A DNA stretch of 10,219 bases from Desulfobacterales bacterium (GTDB lineage: Bacteria; Desulfobacterota; Desulfobulbia; Desulfobulbales; Desulfocapsaceae): positions 1-10,219 of the forward strand of contig JABDPQ010000705.1 in the NCBI GenBank assembly GCA_013042695.1, given 5' to 3'. Of the stretch, positions 7,104 through 10,219 are shown piece after piece; the first letter of the stretch is position 1, and each line of letters starts with the position of its first letter. Below the pieces are notes generated by a model. That model made no database searches and was not told the DNA's origin. It worked only from the letters and a program-made list of their open reading frames with translations. Made by a program: the position numbers and the translations under genes.

Positions 7104-8198
7104 ATGTCATCGAATCGTTGGTTGGCCACAGGAAACTATTTTACCTCCTACAAAGAAGAACAGAGGATTTTCTTTACCAATCTGGACAGAGCGACGCTTT
7201 GTATCTTCATCTGTATCCTTTTCATCTGGCCGCTGTTTATTCATGTTGGCAACAAATATATGCTGGTTATCGATAATATTTTGGTGGCAGTAATTGCCGT
7301 GATCGGGCTCAACCTGGTTACTGGTTTTGCTGGTTTGATTTCAATTGGACATGCTGCATTCGTGGGGATTGGGGCCTATACGATAGCTTCTTTTGCACGC
7401 CTTTTGGGTGATAGCCACGTTCTTTTGACTCATGCCTGGCCTCTGACCATATTGATGGCCGGTTGCATGGGAGCCATTTTTGGTGCTGTTGTCGGACTTC
7501 CGGCCCTTCGTTTAAAACACCTCTATCTTGCAATTGCCACACTCTCGTTTCAGATGATATTTCAATGGACAATCAATTTTATGAATTTTTTTGACCAGGG
7601 TCAGACAATATCGGTTGGGCGGGTATTTTGGCTGACCGGCAAGGTGGCGCGTAAAGAGCACTACTTGTTTTGGTATTATGTCATTCTGGTTGTAATCGTG
7701 CTTGCCGGTTTTGCGGTTCGTAATCTGCTTCGGACCCGCTATGGCCGTTGTCTGGTCGCTGTAAGGGATAATGACCGGGCAGCGGATGCCATGGGAATGC
7801 ACCCTGGGTTTACAAAAGTTTATGCCTTTGCGCTGGCTGGTTTCTTAGCCGGAATAGCCGGAGCCCTGCATGCTTATCTCTACCGGGGAGTTGGCATTGA
7901 ATCTTTCACCCTGCACCACTCTATCAACTACCTGGCTATGGCGATTGTTGGCGGATTAGGTACCCTTCATGGCTCTTTTTGGGGACCGCTGGCAATTAAA
8001 ATCCTCGATCTTCAGGTGGAAAGGCTGTCTGAATGGACCGGCTCCCATTTGACAGCAGCCACGAACTTGACTACGGCGCTTAGACCGTTAAGCTTTGGAC
8101 TTGTTATCGTACTGTTCTTGATGTTTGAACCACGCGGAATTGCCAACTGGTGGCGTATCGCTCGCTCTTACGTGAAAATGTGGCCGTTCCGGTATTAG
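7104..8198 (+). CDS. livM: ABC transporter permease, LivM type
   Basis: Second permease subunit, 364 residues with multiple hydrophobic segments. The diagnostic LivM motif GFAGLISIGHAAFVGIGAYT lies at 74-93. The ATPase-contact loop RTRYGRCLVAVRDNDRAADAMG starts at R210, and AIVGGLGTLHGSFWGP near the C-terminus is the family's conserved glycine-rich block. About 30 hydrophilic residues precede the first membrane segment, which is a modest N-terminal extension. The start lies 2 nt after the livH stop. No strong Shine-Dalgarno is visible, so translational coupling with livH is likely. After its stop the tight packing ends and a 202-bp spacer with a stem-loop leads to the binding-protein gene. 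Confidence 0.92.
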   Translation: MSSNRWLATGNYFTSYKEEQRIFFTNLDRATLCIFICILFIWPLFIHVGNKYMLVIDNILVAVIAVIGLNLVTGFAGLISIGHAAFVGIGAYTIASFARLLGDSHVLLTHAWPLTILMAGCMGAIFGAVVGLPALRLKHLYLAIATLSFQMIFQWTINFMNFFDQGQTISVGRVFWLTGKVARKEHYLFWYYVILVVIVLAGFAVRNLLRTRYGRCLVAVRDNDRAADAMGMHPGFTKVYAFALAGFLAGIAGALHAYLYRGVGIESFTLHHSINYLAMAIVGGLGTLHGSFWGPLAIKILDLQVERLSEWTGSHLTAATNLTTALRPLSFGLVIVLFLMFEPRGIANWWRIARSYVKMWPFRY

Positions 8199-8241
8199 CT
8201 CTTGCGGACTGGTGCTTTTTGGAAGTCCCGAAGGAGGTGTC

Positions 8242-8296
8242 AAACCACTTTTCTGGCATAGCATACTGATTATCAGCGGTTCTGTCAGAAAGGTTT
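8242..8296 (+). other. Stem-loop in the livM-livK spacer
   Basis: AAACC (8242-8246) pairs with GGTTT (8292-8296), and TTTCTGGCA (8250-8258) pairs with TGTCAGAAA (8283-8291, including one G-U). This makes 14 pairs with a 3-nt bulge on one side. The 24-nt loop contains the small dyad CTGAT-T-ATCAG (8266-8276). The sequence after it is A-rich, not U-rich, so a plain terminator is unlikely. An mRNA-stability, processing or attenuation role at the permease/binding-protein boundary is inferred. Confidence 0.5.
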
Positions 8297-8390
8297 AAAA
8301 TAAAAGAGGGTGTACCTGGATTAACCTGTTCGAAATACTAGTTAATTGCTGTTGTTTAATGATGTATTTACTCATCGCAACCTAACGCTC

Positions 8391-8396
8391 AGGAGG
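8391..8396 (+). promoter_or_regulatory. Strong ribosome binding site of the binding-protein gene
   Basis: AGGAGG lies 4 nt before ATG 8401 within AGGAGGAGAA. It is the clearest Shine-Dalgarno in the operon and fits the high synthesis expected of a periplasmic binding protein relative to its permeases. Confidence 0.7.
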
Positions 8397-8400
8397 AGAA

Positions 8401-9627
8401 ATGAAAAAAGAAAAAATAACCAAATTGACGTTTTTGCTGGTAGTTGTTTTCATGGCAACCCTTCCCGCTCAGGCATTCGCCGGAAAGGTGTATAAGCTCG
8501 GGTTGTCCCTTGCCATCACCGGACCGACCTCTGATGCCGGTAATCCCTACTCTAAAGGAGTTGAAGACTATTTTAGCTTTGTAAATGATACCAAGCTGTT
8601 GGGAGATGACACCATCGAATGTACTATTCGTGATGATCAGTACAAAACTGATATAACAAAGCAAAATTTTGAAGATTATCTCGATCAGGGAATTGTGTTT
8701 TATCTCAACTATTCCACCGGCAGTACGCTTGCCCTGAAAAAAGATTTTGAGGAAGAAAAGATAGCTGTTCTGCCAGCGTCTTTTCATGCAGGAAACCTGG
8801 TTGACTCAAACTATATATTTCTGCCCATAGCCTCCTATTCAGCCCAGGCGATCGGTCTTGCCGAATACGTCGTTAAAAACCACAAAGGCGACAAACCAAA
8901 AGTTGCCATGTTTATCCATCCATCGGCCTTCGGCCGGGGGCCTGTTGAGGATGTAAAAAAGTCAGTTGCCGCCGGACTCAATATGGAAATCGTCGAGGTT
9001 GTCGAACACGGCAAGGATCTTGATAATACTGCCATGCTGAAGCGGTTGAACAATAAGGGCGTACAATATGTCATCAGCCACACGGTTCAGTCGCCGGTTG
9101 CTACCATGTTAAAGGATGCCTCAAGTCTCGGTCTTATGGCAACATCCTTTGGTGAAGAAGGCAAGCTCACTTTTCTTGGTGCCCATTATACGGGTGGAAA
9201 CGACCTGGTTGCTCTTGCTGGCCCCTCAGCGGAAAATTTCTACTGGACAACCTCTTACATCGTTACCAGTGAGCCAGGTCCAGGTGCAAAGGAACAGCTT
9301 GAACTGGCGAAAAAATACAATCGTGATGATAAAGCTGCCAATTCCCATAACTATGCAAATGGCATGATGGTGGCGCAGGTTGCAGCAGAAGTTATCAAAC
9401 GAGCTAAGGCGAAGGGCAAAGAAATCACAAAGGAAACACTATACGAAGAGATGTTGGCCATGAATGGTGATAATGCCTTTTCTCCGAGTTCAACCGTTGG
9501 GCCGGTCACTTTTTCCAAAACTGATCACGCCGGTGTAGATTCGCTTCAACTTTATGTTGTAAAGGAGGGTGCTTTTAAATCTGCGGGCAGTCCCTTTGTT
9601 CCCGAATACACGGAGAAAATCAAATAG
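8401..9627 (+). CDS. livK: Periplasmic substrate-binding protein, LivK type
   Basis: This 408-residue precursor captures the substrate in the periplasm and delivers it to LivH/LivM. A signal peptide is plain: MKKEKITK, a hydrophobic core TFLLVVVFMATLP, and a signal-peptidase I site after AFA (25-27). There is no lipobox cysteine, so a soluble rather than lipid-anchored protein is expected. The mature part begins YKLGLSLAITGPTSDAGNPYSKGVEDYFSF, typical of the type I periplasmic fold (Peripla_BP_6 family), which binds amino acids, amides, or aromatic and other carboxylates. The ligand cannot be read from sequence. The gene lies between livM and livF, each spacer carrying a large stem-loop, so it may form its own transcript segment. 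Confidence 0.9.
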   Translation: MKKEKITKLTFLLVVVFMATLPAQAFAGKVYKLGLSLAITGPTSDAGNPYSKGVEDYFSFVNDTKLLGDDTIECTIRDDQYKTDITKQNFEDYLDQGIVFYLNYSTGSTLALKKDFEEEKIAVLPASFHAGNLVDSNYIFLPIASYSAQAIGLAEYVVKNHKGDKPKVAMFIHPSAFGRGPVEDVKKSVAAGLNMEIVEVVEHGKDLDNTAMLKRLNNKGVQYVISHTVQSPVATMLKDASSLGLMATSFGEEGKLTFLGAHYTGGNDLVALAGPSAENFYWTTSYIVTSEPGPGAKEQLELAKKYNRDDKAANSHNYANGMMVAQVAAEVIKRAKAKGKEITKETLYEEMLAMNGDNAFSPSSTVGPVTFSKTDHAGVDSLQLYVVKEGAFKSAGSPFVPEYTEKIK

Positions 9628-9700
9628 AAAAAAAATCACCAGACCTTTATTGTCCATTAATTTTTAGCATAGCGAGACGCAAAAGGTTATTCGTTTTAGA

Positions 9701-9762
9701 CAATGAGAGACGCGGAGGCTGTCCAAACCTGCTGGATTCAGAAAGCCTCTGCGTCAACATTG
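9701..9762 (+). other. Long stem-loop in the livK-livF spacer
   Basis: GACGCGGAGGCT (9709-9720) pairs with AGCCTCTGCGTC (9744-9755) over 12 positions, one of them G-U. An outer CAATG/CATTG stem (9701-9705 with 9758-9762) adds five pairs across a 3x2 internal loop. In the 23-nt loop, TCCA (9722-9725) can pair with TGGA (9733-9736). No U-run follows, so it is better read as an mRNA 3'-end-stabilising or processing element, or a partial terminator, between the binding protein and the second ATPase. Confidence 0.6.
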
Positions 9763-9786
9763 CTGATTTTCTAGATAAGTCAACTT

Positions 9787-10219
9787 ATGGATACAAAACA
9801 GACTGAGAGCCAGCTGGAAGTCAATAATATCGAAGTTGTCTACAATGACATTGTTCAGGTCTTGCGAGGTGTCAGTCTGAGCGTCCCGGATGGTTGCATT
9901 GTTGCTTTGCTTGGAACCAACGGGGCTGGTAAAACAACAACCCTGAGAGCAATCAGCGGGCTATTAAAGCCGGAAAACGGATTTATCCGAGAAGGGTATA
10001 TTAAATTCAGAGATAAAGACGTCACCAACCTGCTGGGTACCCATGTGGTAAAGCTTGGCGCCGTGATGGTTCCGGAAGGACGCAGGGTGTTCAAACACCT
10101 CACTGTTGATGAAAATATCCGTGTTGGCTCAATAACTCGCCGTGATGGGGCACAGAAGATACGGGATGATCATGCATTGATGTATACTCATTTTCCACGG
10201 CTGGCAAATATTACTAATC
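9787..10219 (+). CDS. livF: ABC transporter ATP-binding protein, LivF type (cut by window end)
   Basis: Second ATPase subunit of the importer. The first 144 residues are present and the frame stays open to the window end. After LEVNNIEVVYNDIVQVLRGVSL come Walker A GTNGAGKT (43-50), the family-typical VPEGRRVFKHLTVDENI (95-111), and a tail that includes HFPRL. The signature, Walker B and H-loop motifs lie beyond the window. The in-frame stop at 9772 makes ATG 9787 the only plausible ATG start; the ribosome site before it is weak. A LivF/LivG pair is normal for this transporter family, and the gene closes the order G-ligase-H-M-K-F. The 159-bp spacer before it carries the stem-loop at 9701-9762. 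Confidence 0.9.
   Translation, partial: MDTKQTESQLEVNNIEVVYNDIVQVLRGVSLSVPDGCIVALLGTNGAGKTTTLRAISGLLKPENGFIREGYIKFRDKDVTNLLGTHVVKLGAVMVPEGRRVFKHLTVDENIRVGSITRRDGAQKIRDDHALMYTHFPRLANITN

Noticed and set aside
9701..9762. Classical rho-independent terminator after livK
   Set aside because: The stem is strong but no run of T follows it, so plain intrinsic termination is not supported.
1..10219. tRNA, rRNA, CRISPR array or transposase
   Set aside because: None was seen on either strand. The only repeats are the two element copies and short dyads.

Overview
The window looks like chromosomal DNA of a free-living Gram-negative bacterium of moderate GC content. A sulfate-reducer-like deltaproteobacterium (Desulfobacterota) is the best guess. 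That guess rests on the recurring arrangement of a branched-chain-type (LivGHMKF) ABC importer with an acyl-CoA ligase inside the operon, and on the style of the GAF-PAS-LuxR regulator. It is an inference, because no marker gene is present.

Layout: (1) Bases 1-290 hold the 3' end of a branched-chain aminotransferase gene (ilvE-type). (2) Bases 432-1348 hold a minus-strand XRE-cupin regulator (574-1164) bracketed by two direct copies of a ~140-bp element with imperfect terminal inverted repeats. (3) Bases 1349-1718 are a gene-free stretch with a palindrome and a strong hairpin. (4) Bases 1719-3299 encode a GAF-PAS-coiled-coil-LuxR one-component regulator, followed by a terminator-like hairpin. 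(5) From 3514 to the end runs a plus-strand transport operon: livG-type ATPase, long-chain-type acyl-CoA synthetase, livH- and livM-type permeases, livK-type periplasmic binding protein, and livF-type ATPase (cut by the window end). The first four genes are spaced by 7 nt, a 1-nt overlap and 2 nt. The binding-protein gene is set apart by intergenic spacers of about 200 bp and 160 bp, and each spacer carries a long stem-loop.

How the genes may work together: the binding protein captures a small ligand in the periplasm, LivH/LivM carry it across the inner membrane, and LivG/LivF power the transport. The ligase inside the operon suggests the cargo is a carboxylic acid (fatty, aromatic or branched-chain) that is trapped as its CoA thioester on entry, rather than leucine itself. 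The two regulators upstream are candidates for ligand-responsive control, but no binding-site evidence ties them to the operon. The least explained structure is the pair of inverted-repeat-ended elements that exactly bracket the XRE-cupin gene.
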